The notes under the pieces: generated by a model | The model's database searches: none | The model's input: only the letters and a program-made list of their open reading frames with translations | Told to the model about the DNA's origin: nothing | DNA from: Stenopsyche tienmushanensis | Taxonomy: Eukaryota; Arthropoda; Insecta; Trichoptera; Stenopsychidae | Length of the DNA: 64,000 bases | Assembly (NCBI GenBank): GCA_008973525.1 | Contig: WACJ01000107.1 | Span: 930,001 to 994,000 of the forward strand | Reading direction: 5' to 3' | Part shown: positions 38,001 to 50,000 of the stretch, piece after piece | Layout: every line of letters starts with the position of its first letter | How positions within the stretch are numbered: position 1 is the stretch's first letter | Position numbers and translations under genes: made by a program

Positions 38001-41000
38001 GCGAAAAATGTTTATAGTTAAATGTTCATTCAGTTCAATTGATTAAATCCTCTTTTAAAACGATTGAGGATTTATTTAATTATTTCGAGTTATCTCACGG
38101 ACACACAGACTATGTAGTACAAACTAATTATTTTAATAATATGATATATTTTTCTTTTTCTTTCACTGTAATTGGTTGATTAAAATCGACCAGCAATTTG
38201 GTCTTTATGTATTTATTCTATGACTTTTCTGCTCGGCAGTTTTCTATCAAGCAGCCTCTTCCTTTGCCGGCTTGAAGGGCTCTCGCTTTTCAGCATTCTC
38301 ACTATTAAACCACTATAATTTAACTGCTGGGGCTTGACATTAGTATGCTCGTGAATTTCGATATCGTGCTTCTTTGCAATATTTTCCGTTTCTTCAATGT
38401 TTTATTTTATTTTTAGATCTCTGTGGATGTCACTATTACGAGCATACCAGAGACCGTTTATTATATTTCTCAATACTTTGTTTTGAAATCTCTGTATTTA
38501 AAGTTGAACACCATAGCTTCACACTTGACTTGATTTGAGTGGCTTTTAGCAATCCCTTTTATGGGACTATCGCCAAACATTTTTACATGGTTTTTCATAA
38601 TGAATATGTGCTTTAAAAATGTACCTCCTAAATATTTGAACCCAATCTTTAGGGGCTGTGAATGGAATTTCATATGTTCAGATACGTCATCTAGACTCAT
38701 CCGCATTGTAATTTTTCAAATAGTATGTAATCTTCCATTATGAATTTTTTAAAGTAACAATGTAACACGATGCATAAGCGAATCAATTGTTACATACATG
38801 GGCATAGTTAATATTGGAAACTCTTGTATGATCAATGCATTCCTATGTGGAATATGCCCGTAAAATTTATGGATCACCATTTGAGGAATGTAATATAACG
38901 CTGGGAAAACGTAACTTGATTTCGATTGCGCCACGTTAAATGGATCATATGTCGCTTCACGGCGTGCCGCTTAATAATAATGACCCATCGGTGTTGGAAT
39001 GAAATAGATCTCGTTTCTTTTTAATAAATATAGAATTAGATAAATAGGTTTATCTTGCCTTTTCAATAGGAAATCGAATCGACGAAAAATGTTTGGTTTT
39101 GTCCATTTTTTGTCTGTCCGTCATTTTATTATTTCGAAGGTTATCCCGATCAAGGACAAGCATCCGATGTGGGAGGACGGGAAATGTAAAATATCAAAAG
39201 GGATTTTTTTCGTTAACGTCAAGGGTGTGCTTATTAACTCGGCGGAACGATTCGTTTTGGAAGCCGACAATGGCGAAAATAATTGAAAAATCGTCATTGA
39301 TTTTGTCTCTGAAAAGAAGAGGATGCTTCCGAAATAAATCCGCGGAAATGACAAAAACAGGACCCGGCTTCCATTGTGTTGCCCCCGAAAGCAAAAAACG
39401 AAGACGCGTACTATATTAGGAAAAGACTGGTCTCGTTCGAGGGAAATACATACAGATAAATAATTAATATCCGGAAGTCGATATGAAACAGAGAAGGCCC
39501 TGTTCCATATTTGGAACGTGGTGTCTTGAAAATGGTAGTTGACACGCGATTGCTTTATCGCCGATATTATTCCACCCTTATGTTCCATTTCCGGCTTACC
39601 GTCGTTGGATGACTGTTCTTTTATTTCTTCAACAATCACAAGTGTTTCTCAAACTACTCCACACCGAGTTTTCCTTAAAATTCCAATTTAATTTCTTATG
39701 AGAAATAATCTTAACATACATTATTTTAATTTTTTTAAAAAATATTGTTTTCTTTTCAATGGCATACGTCAATTGTACAACTTCAGAGAATATCAATATT
39801 TTAATCTGCGCTGGTTTGAAAAAAAGTTAGGAAAAAAAACACCTCTTTTGAGAGTATTTTTTAATGCAAAACGAAAGATAAATTAAACATTTTGACTTGG
39901 TTTTGCGAACTGCCATAGCCATATATATTTTAAATAAGCTTGTAAAATTTCAGACCAATCGGCGACTTAGTTTTTCAAAATTCTTTACACACCGCATGCA
40001 AAAATGTCGTTTCGAGAAAAACGCGTTTAATGTTTTAAATATTTTTTTTTGAAAAGGTGAATATACTATTAATCAGCAATTCCAGCTTCATAAAAAATTC
40101 TTCAGCTTCCTCAGCCTCTTCTTTTTTGGCTGATTTGGCGTAACTTTGAATTGTTCTAGCTTATTTAGAAGAATCGGAACCTTGGCGGTTGGCAAGGCGT
40201 ATACGTTCTTAGTTACGTGTCTCCACGAATCGCAATGCATCTTTTTATCCATTATTTTAAAAATAGGTTTAAATACTTTATTAAAAATGCAAGATGCAGT
40301 ATATGTCGCGATTCCTAGTATTTTTTCGCCACAAAAAATATATGTTGGTACCAGAGACCATACGCACGCGTTGAAACGAGCCGAGTTATCTTTCCAATAA
40401 ATTATCAGACGATAATTCTTCATAAATAGCTCTTAAGATTAGCTGAACATCCTCTGTGAAAAAGAGAGGTTGCTTGTACAAATATAATGATCTTGTAGTT
40501 GCATGTTTTTGCAATTCGCACCAAGAATCTGCGCCTTCCGGACAGTGTGAATGCTGAGGGGCTTCATCAGTCGAAATTTTGTGATATTATGTGACCCAAA
40601 GAGCATTTCTCATTTTTTTTTATTGAAGGATGTAGGCAGATAGCTAAGCCATAATTAATTTATTAGTAAACTGTTGTTTCGAAGCACTTTATACAGAGTT
40701 CTTTCTTTTTTTGCCCTTTCTTTTCACTTGCTTATTCGCCTTTTTTAAATCTGTATTAACATTTTTTTGACTAAATTTGCTCCTTATTAGAACAAAGATA
40801 AGAAAGGTTTCCAATAGGAACCTCTGGTCTGCAAACAAAAGCAGGTATAGGGGCAAATCTGTGGCCGCAGCGGTCTCAGAACCGTTGGGGTGCAATCTGG
40901 ATGGAGTGATTGCTTCGAGCGCATTACGCGATTTAGTTGTAAAGCATTGAAATATTTAGAATTTCTTCACCAAAATTATGGAACACTTCCTTAGAGACAT

Positions 41001-44000
41001 TTCCTTTTGAAAAATAAAATTAAAAAAACATTTTTTTGACGTGATTAAGTGATATGACCCTTTAATGTATATATTGTTCATTTTAATAAAAAACGAAACA
41101 CCGTGAAATCGTTCAGCGTGCATTTCTGCAGAAGAAAATATATAATTTTAATATTAATTAAAAATCTGACATTTTGAATGAAAAAACCATTATATTTTTT
41201 CAGTAAATTTGCAATTGAAAGGACGTAAATTATACAGTGTAAAAAATTGAATAATACGTATTTAAATTAATTAATTTATGAAATATTCATACATCTATAT
41301 ATATTTTTCGATATATTAAAATATGTTTTTTTAGGTGAACAACTTCATGCATTGGCGATGTTTGACCGGGAAGAAATAAAAGAGTATATTCTACCGATCG
41401 CCATTACTGATAGTGGAAATCCTCCCATGACAGGAGTATCATATCTTCGCGTAGTCATTCAGGACAAGAACGATAACGCCATGCAAGAAGGACACAGCAA
41501 TATATTTGTCTACAACTTCGAGGTAATTTATGTTTTTTTTTTTTTGTATTATTGTTATTAAATAAGTTTGCAGGGATTTCGCAGTCATATGGACGCGGAA
41601 ATAGAAGATTTATTTTTGTATGATCACCCTTTGACCTATATTTTTTCAAATGCAAAATTAAGTAAAAGGGACTAACATCCCCATCGCGTCCTGCATAATT
41701 CATGGGAGACAGCAGACGCTTGCGTTTGATTTTACCCGGTAATGAATTATGAATGGAAGAATCCTCTTTCTTCTTTCAAATGGGAGAGCTCATTCAGATG
41801 TCTTTAAAAATGATTAATGAGGTGAAAAATGTGTTTTTCATACTGAAACATTCCCTAAACTTTGCACGTACTCGTTTCAATCGGTTTTTCCGAATGATGT
41901 ATTTTTCACGTCAACGATTTTCGCGAAATAAAAAACAATCATATGAATCGAGCTCACGCTAGTGTTTCGGCTGTAACTGGTTGCTCGGTGTGGATATTAG
42001 ACGTAGTAAAATTTAAAACTTGGGTGATTTGTTTATCCCTATAAGTCCCTTTTCGACGATTCCTCGGAATCATTTGAATGGAACCAATTTAAAGAGAATA
42101 CAGTTATTTTTTCGTTTTTATAGTCGCAAATTCTACATTTTCTATTCGCGCTTCATTAAAACGAAAAACCCGTTCGTCGATACGTGTGCATCTTTATTTT
42201 CTTTTCAAATGTAAAAGTAATATTTTTCACCGCTCCACTGTGTAGTTTACAAACTGTTCTATTTCCTGCTTCCGCCGAAATTCTCATCGATTTCCACATG
42301 AGAGATTTTATACGCGAATTTATGGAGGCGATAGTGATAAAGCTATATGCGTTTATTCGCAGAAAAAATACATATATTATAATACACAATAGTCTGATGT
42401 CAGCTTCCGTCGCTGGGGAACAACAAATCTTTTAATTTTGCCACTGAATTTGTAGTTTCTTTATTTTTAGTTAAAACGTATTTGTGTGTATACTAATCCA
42501 ATAGTGAACAAATTTAAACATGTTTCTCAAAAACGAAAAAAAAGGGTAGGGAATCCTATCCTGAGGTGGTAAAAAGGAAAGTGCATTGGTTTAAAAAATA
42601 ATTTAAAACAATGAGTGTTCGCAAGAATGAATAGAGCTATTCAGATCATAATTGCTGATGCAATTCTGTTCATGTTTTTTCAATATGGGTTTGGTATAAT
42701 AACATCTGCAGTCAAATATGTTAAAATCCATTCATATCATCGGCACGTACAGAATCTCAGACATTTTCACAGAACGATTTTTTTGGATTTATTTTGGCGC
42801 AACAATTGCTTCCATATTCACCAAATACCGTGGACTTTTCCGTCTGGAGTATAAGACGTCCATAAAAAATATCAGAATGTGGAGAGTTTGGGATAGACTC
42901 TTCGATCTGAGGGGAAACATATTCCGGCGACATCCAACTCAATGCCATCGTCCTGGTTAAAAACTGCTGTATAGAACTAATCCTGGATTAATATTTTCTT
43001 TTTGTTTGTTGAAAATTTGATGTTTAAATACTTTAGCTTTTAGATCTAAATGCTTTGATTTTTTTGTAATTGATCAAGGAAATGAATATTGGTTTTGTTT
43101 TCCAAAACAAGGATTTGCTAAATGACATTTTAAATCGAGTGCTTTTTTACGCAAAAGGAATAAAAATATTAATAGAAAAAAAATAATTGTATTCCCATCG
43201 ATTAAAAGTTGAAGGAAAATCTTATTGATTTGCTAATAAATGAAACTCTCGAAATGCAATTTGAAAGCGGGACTTTGATATTCAGCACTGGATATGTTCC
43301 AAGACTAGAAAAGCATTCCCTGTTTTTATTCATTTTGATTATCGAGAAATAGTTCGAAGCGAAGCGATCGTCTGAATCTGCAGATAAAACCATCGATTGC
43401 TGTTTATTCCAATTCTTTTTAATTGCTCAATTTATATTTGCATCTCATGCATCGAACGAAAAGCTCTTCAGTTCGATTTCGTACTTTAAACACCATTTTG
43501 CAAAATACCATGTTTCGTTTCGAGGGATTAATGTGTTTGGTCAATTTATGTAAATATCTTTTGCTTTACAGGGTGAACTTAAAGATACTGAAATCGGTCG
43601 AATTTACGTGAACGATCCCGACGATTGGGATTTGGCCGATAAAAAATTCTATTGGTTGCCTTCCTATCATGAGAAGAGTCCCTTTTTCGAAATACAGACA
43701 GAAACTGGCATGATTACAATCAGAGAAAACGTACCACCGGGCACATATCCGTTGAGATTCAATGTAAGTATTCAAACAGTTCTGTAAAAAAATTGACATT
43801 TTATGTTCGGCGATATTAATTTATTTTCATCCATCAGGTGACGGAAGAAAGTCTACCGTTAATTCCATTCCACTGGGTCGAAGCCACTGTTAACGTGACC
43901 GTCAAAGACATACCAGAAGAGGCTGTCATTAAATCCGGATCGATCCGTTTCATAAATGTAACGGCGGAGGAATTCATAGAAGTCAGACGGGTAAGTTTTG

Positions 44001-47000
44001 AATTAGTTTTTTTTTCGACGAATTTCATTGGAGCGGCTCTATTTTCAACTTGGTCATCCTTAGGTCGCAGCTTCTCGAATGGCATGTCGCTCTATTTCAA
44101 TTTTGCTCAACAAATATTGTGCCTTCACCTCGTAAGCTAAGGTGAATCGCTTCGAGAGCTTTCACAGGAAATAAGCTCCTCGAGTCGTACGTAAATGTTC
44201 ATTTTTATTTCCATCCGAAATTTTCTTCCCAATTAGTTCCGTAAATGTTGTACACATCAATATATAACCATTATTCGAGGGAATAAATTTTATTTCAAAC
44301 TTTGCTTAATTAGTTTGGGTCGGTCTGATTGTGGTCAACCCTCGTCAGTATAAAGTAACATTGAACTCTCACACCCCTTTCCATTTGACGAATTAATTAT
44401 TAATATATAAAGCATTCAACATGATTCTTTAATTTGAACTTTTTTTTTCGGTGAGTTACTGATTTTTTTTATGGCTTAGGTGATGTTAATTTTAATAATG
44501 CGTCCGGATTATATTATATTTAATGATCATTTGGGTTAATCTCATTTTAGTATTATAAATATATTTTAATCCAAACTATACAAAACTAGATTCTTAATTT
44601 GATTTTATTTTCCAATTCTAAGCGGTATTTATTGGGTTAATTTATAATTAATAATATTAGCTGTTCTTGGTGATTTTTGCTGAAGGAGCAAAAATAATAT
44701 ATATTTGAAAATAATCATTAATTATCATAAATCATTGTTAAAAGCGAAATCTTAAGCGGTTTTTAAACATGGCAAAACAATAAAACATTTCAGGAACCCG
44801 AAAGGACATATGAAGAAAACCCGCCTCTCATAAATCAGGTACGAAAGTTGACGATTAAATTTTAAACATGTGACGTCTAAATCATGTTTGTGTACCTGTT
44901 TTTTTTTCCGATTGCAATAAAAATAAGCATTCCATTTGCTAATTGTTTATGTCCTTCGATGGAGATATTAGCAAATGAAAAAATTAATAGCGAAAGCTGA
45001 AGATACATTGCATAGTATCGACAAGTGTCCTCAATGTGTATCAATTTCTTCTTATAAACCGCTCGTAATATGATACAATTTTTCAAACAAACACGCTAAA
45101 CACAATACCTATTGAAAATATGCTTGATTTTTGGCAAAATGTTGGGGCTATAAATATGTTGCTTTGCCTATAGATACATAGATATATATTATACTTAAAC
45201 CTTTTTTTTGTGCGGTAGATGTATTCCGCCGAAAGTCGCACAAAAAAAAATCTCACAAAAAAAGCTATGACTTACATAGAAAAAGTGAAGATGCGTTCCA
45301 TGGATTTTAAAAACCGCATAACTTTGAAATAACTATATAAAGTATACCCAAATTCGCACAAAAAAGGCTTAAAAGTCTGGAAAATAATATGGCAATTAAA
45401 AATAAAATTTTAAGGATGTCTAGCATCTAAAATCGGCAAGAGAAAATATTTTTTTTTTTAATTACAAACTATCATCGCTGTATGATAATTTTCGTGGTGA
45501 TTTTTGATATGACTCAAAATTGCTCTCTTCAGAAAAAATATTATGCGCATTGTCAATGTCATCATTCTTCTGTGTAAATTTTCTCTTTTTAACAATATAA
45601 TTCTTAAATAGTAAAGATGTTGCTAGAGTCCTTATCTACTATATCAAAAAAATACTTTTCACAAAATGGCGACTGTTTAAAAAAGTCTCAAAAAAAAAAA
45701 AATCGGTTAGTGTTGATGATTTATTTTCTATTTTATCCAAAATATTTCGATACGAAATTTGAACTCTATAAAAATTAAAAAAAAATGCGTTAATAAAAAC
45801 CCGCATAACTTCAAAATCGCACAATAAGAGGTTTGAGTGTATATGTTTTTAATTACGTTAAAACGTTTGTTTCGTCGAGTTGTTTGACGTTTGAGGGGTG
45901 AAATTAAAGCTAATTTTTTACCTCTTATTTCGAATCTCCTGCTGGGTTTATGTTCGCGCAATGACTTGACTGCATCGTCGATATTTACACCTAACGTATT
46001 TAAATTTTAGGGTCTCAGTCAAAAGGATATCCTTCGACAGCAATTGTCGCTGATTTTGAATACGAGCTTGGACAACATCGACGTATTCACTGTCTATAAT
46101 AATAACCATCTGAATGAATCGTTTTTGGATGTGAGATTTTCAGCGCATGGATCTCCGTATTATTTCCCCGAAAAAATGAACACTCTGGTATCGGACAAAC
46201 AAGACGAGGTGAGTTTATAAAATCTTAGTTTGCGTTAAATTTTCGACAACTTTTACGCAGGATGATCACATTGCGTGTTATTTTAGCTGGAGGAACTTTT
46301 GGGTCATAAGATTCAAATGATCAACATCGACGAGTGCATTATAGAAAAAGTGAACTGTGAGGATTCTTGCCGGAACGTCTTGGATATATCAAGGGTTCCT
46401 CTATCAGTTTTCACAAATAAGACGAGTTTCGTTGGCGTTTCTGCAAAAGTTGCACCGAAATGTACATGCCAACTTGATGAACCGACAATATGCTTGAACG
46501 GAGGTATGATTCGTATGCTTTATTTATGCCGATGATAAATATCACAGGAAGATTTAGTAAGCATACAAATTCGAAACAAATTGGACCTTGAATGTTATGG
46601 CTTTTTTAGGTACTCCCATTGATAATCGTTGTGAATGTCCTGATGGATTAACAGGACCTCGATGTGAGATTACTTCAGTCGGCTTCCACGGAGATGGATG
46701 GGCTCTTTATCCTCCACTTTCTTCTTGCAATGAAAGTAGAATTTCCGTAACGATAACACCCAGCAGAGACACAGGTCTCATCTTCTATGCTGGCCCACTT
46801 CGGAAAAACCAAAATTTAGTCGTTCAGGGTAATTAATCAAAACATCAAATTTAATGTATTTTAATTTAAAAAGTACATCGTGTTATACTATGCTATTGTT
46901 TGTTTTAGATTTCATGTCATTACAATTAGAAAATGGATATCTTGTGCTTTTGGTGAACTATGGTTCTGGTACGACTATGATAAAGCACAAGCATGCGCAG

Positions 47001-50000
47001 ATCAACGACAACCAACCACATTACGTTGAAATCATTTTAATGAAGACTGGCATCGAAATGTTCGTGGACAATTGTAGAATGTCTTCATGTATGAACCTTG
47101 CTGCTCCAATTGGACAGAGCGAATTCCTCAACGGTATATTGACAGTCTTTCAAGCTAAATGATATGAATGACATCGTGAACGAATCAATAATTTCGATTG
47201 TACTTTGCAGTTAACGGACCATTACAGATTGGCGGAGCTAGTGTTAATTTGCAGAATCTCGGGAATGATTTTAATTGGGGCCACATTCCAATTGATGCTG
47301 GATTCGTAGGATGCATAAGCAATTTCACCTTCAATTTTGAAGTAAGTTTCAATAGAAACGCTCAAAATTTTGAATCAATCACAAGTATATATAATATCGT
47401 TGTTTATTTGTTCGCAGACATATAATTTAGGAGCACCTGGTTTTTCAAAAAATATGGATACTAATTGTCAATCGTCAATGGCGAAGGCTGTTTCGTTTGG
47501 CATCGATACAAACTTTCTAGTCGCGTTGTTAGTCTGCATCGGCATCCTGCTATGTAAGTATCGATTGATTCTTTTAGTTTTTCGACGCAAATAATGAAAG
47601 TTGAACTTGATCGCCATCATTTTGGATTAAAACTATCAAAACGGGCAATAAAATTTATCTAGATCCATAAATGCTCTAGAACTCTTTTCATCGACATCAT
47701 TTGAAATGGCTTCATCAGCAATCGTACCATTGATACGATTTATTTGTTTTTGATGACCAATATATTTTTAATGCAGAATTTAATTTACCTGAATAAAATA
47801 TATTTTATTGACATGGAAATTCGTTAAGGGATTACTTTTTTAAATGGACCTATGTTATAATATATATATTTATTCAAGATCAGTGATCTTGCTATTAATA
47901 TGAGTCAAATATGTTGTAATTTATTATTTGATGAGCGTTCCTACGGAATCACAAAGGACACAGTTTGAATTTTATCAGTAAAGTTATTAAACGAGCAAAA
48001 TGTGTATTTTATTCGGTGGGCCATTAGGGCAATATTCGATTTTGATAGTCATATCAATAAAGTTTTTTCTTGGGCTGTAAGGCAACTACTTGTGTCATGT
48101 CAAAAGGCTTTCGTGTTCCCCGACACTCGAGAAGTTTACTTCCACGAAAGCCTTTATACACCTGTGCCACACACATACACATTCTCATAAACTTATAACC
48201 GTTATACTTCCAGTCCGTTGATCACTTGGCATTCGTTTTTTACACAGTCCGTGATATATGGGGTGTTGGCCGGGCCGTTTAATAGGTTTTCTGAAACTTT
48301 GTGAAAACTTTTATTATCTTACAGGCCGCGCCGCCAGCCTCATTTCAACCCCTTCCCATTCCCTGAGACTACATTAGCATATCGATTTTCAATTTGTTTT
48401 TGTTTTTCCCCGGAAAAACGCTCCATTTTCCATTTGCATGTGCGAATGCGTATCAACCCTAATCAGATCGAATTGTTAGTATAGAAAATAAGGTAATGAT
48501 GGCCCTGACCTTAATTATACCCGTGTACGTCCCGAAGTTGCGTAATCTCGGAAATGTTAGACTGAAATAGGTAGCCTTGAAATAAATAATGATGTACAAG
48601 CGGGGCACGAAAAATTGCGTTTGAACTGACGGAAATATTTCAGCTTTAAAGGGGTTGTTTTTGAAACACGGAATAAGAAATTTAAAAAAATAGACGTGCA
48701 ATAGTGATTGATCTAAATAAACTCTATTTAACCGTAAATTCTGTTTTTGAGTAGACGACGAGTATGATTAAACCGTACTTTGGTTTTGTTATGCATCCAT
48801 TCGCGTTCGTCCGTGTCCATTCGCTATCAGATCACGAAGGGACTCCAAAAAGGAGGAAAAAATAATTAAAAAGCAATGTAAAGTTGATGCTGAGGGAACT
48901 GACTGGAAGAACATGTCTTCCCACAGCGAAGGTCAATTGTCATCATTTTTTCCCGCGTGTCTGCTAATCGCTATAAATCTTGCGAATAATGCTTGCGATT
49001 TTGTCGGATTGAATTTAAAATATTTTAATAAAAAATCGGCATTGTAAATTTATCAACAACTTTTTTAAAGATATAAATTGGGTGATCCGCATATATTTGT
49101 CATGCAAACTGGCATCTCACGTGTTGCCCTTCTCCATCCGGAAAATACAATCTAATAAATAATCGGCCTTATGGCATACCATGTATAAAATAGCGTCGGT
49201 CGTAAAATACGAAAGCTCCGCTGTGCGTTTCGTATTAATACGTCAATTCCTTAACGACCCCCATTTCCATCTCCCTTCGCCAATGACAGTAGTCATTTAC
49301 TGAATGCATTAATTTTTCGATGATATCGGATTTTATGATTTGATTGCAACGCTTTCGTTGCGAGCCATAACTCGATTGCTCGTTTTCCCGATGCAACAAA
49401 ACGAAGATCATTTTTTCTGGGGAAATCGTATTGGCTATTACAGCAGCTAGTCTCGACAGGGTGGATTACTCACCCCCGGCTTAATTTAATTTATTGCTTT
49501 TATTACCGTCGCTTTTAAATATAAAATGCATCATAGTGAACGTTTGTATTTTTAGTGCTTCTTCTCGCCGTCGTCGTGCATAGAAGGAGATCGGAAGGAT
49601 GGCCAGAGAAAGAGTTTGATGACATCAGAGAGAATATAATCAACTACGAAGATGAAGGAGGCGGCGAAGGGGATGCAGCATACGATCTTCACGTTCTTCG
49701 CACAAATTACGATCCTCCAGAAAAAGAACGAGATAAGCATCAAATGCTGGGTGAGTCCATTTATTATTATATATATTTACAAATGTATTGAAATAGGACA
49801 CCAATATGAATCATCAGCCAAAGACATTATTTGCAAGCTTCACATAACTCTGAATTAGTATTATGTGTCTATAGATTCAATTAATCAGTGTTTCGCTCAA
49901 GTCCGCAATCTCATCTTGGCGTGATGTTAAGCGATTTGATAAATTGTTGTGGATCTATTTAATATATTAGAATTATCATTTCATTACACGACGCTAGGTT

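Larger units (their letters stand above)
31602..41334 (+). other. Intron 11 (9.7 kb), rich in transposon relics
   Basis: Large GT-AG intron inside EC7. It contains the hAT relic 31890-33056 with a nested MITE, a GC-richer non-coding block 34350-35300, a dispersed-repeat copy at 35413-35760, a Jockey-type LINE relic at 38220-38540 and a Mutator-like relic at 39930-40600. No coding exon beyond these was recognised. Confidence 0.7.

Noticed and set aside
39121..39639. 172-residue minus-strand open frame in intron 11
   Set aside because: No recognisable domain, overlapped by two plus-strand frames of similar quality, and lies in a less AT-rich block where chance frames are longer.
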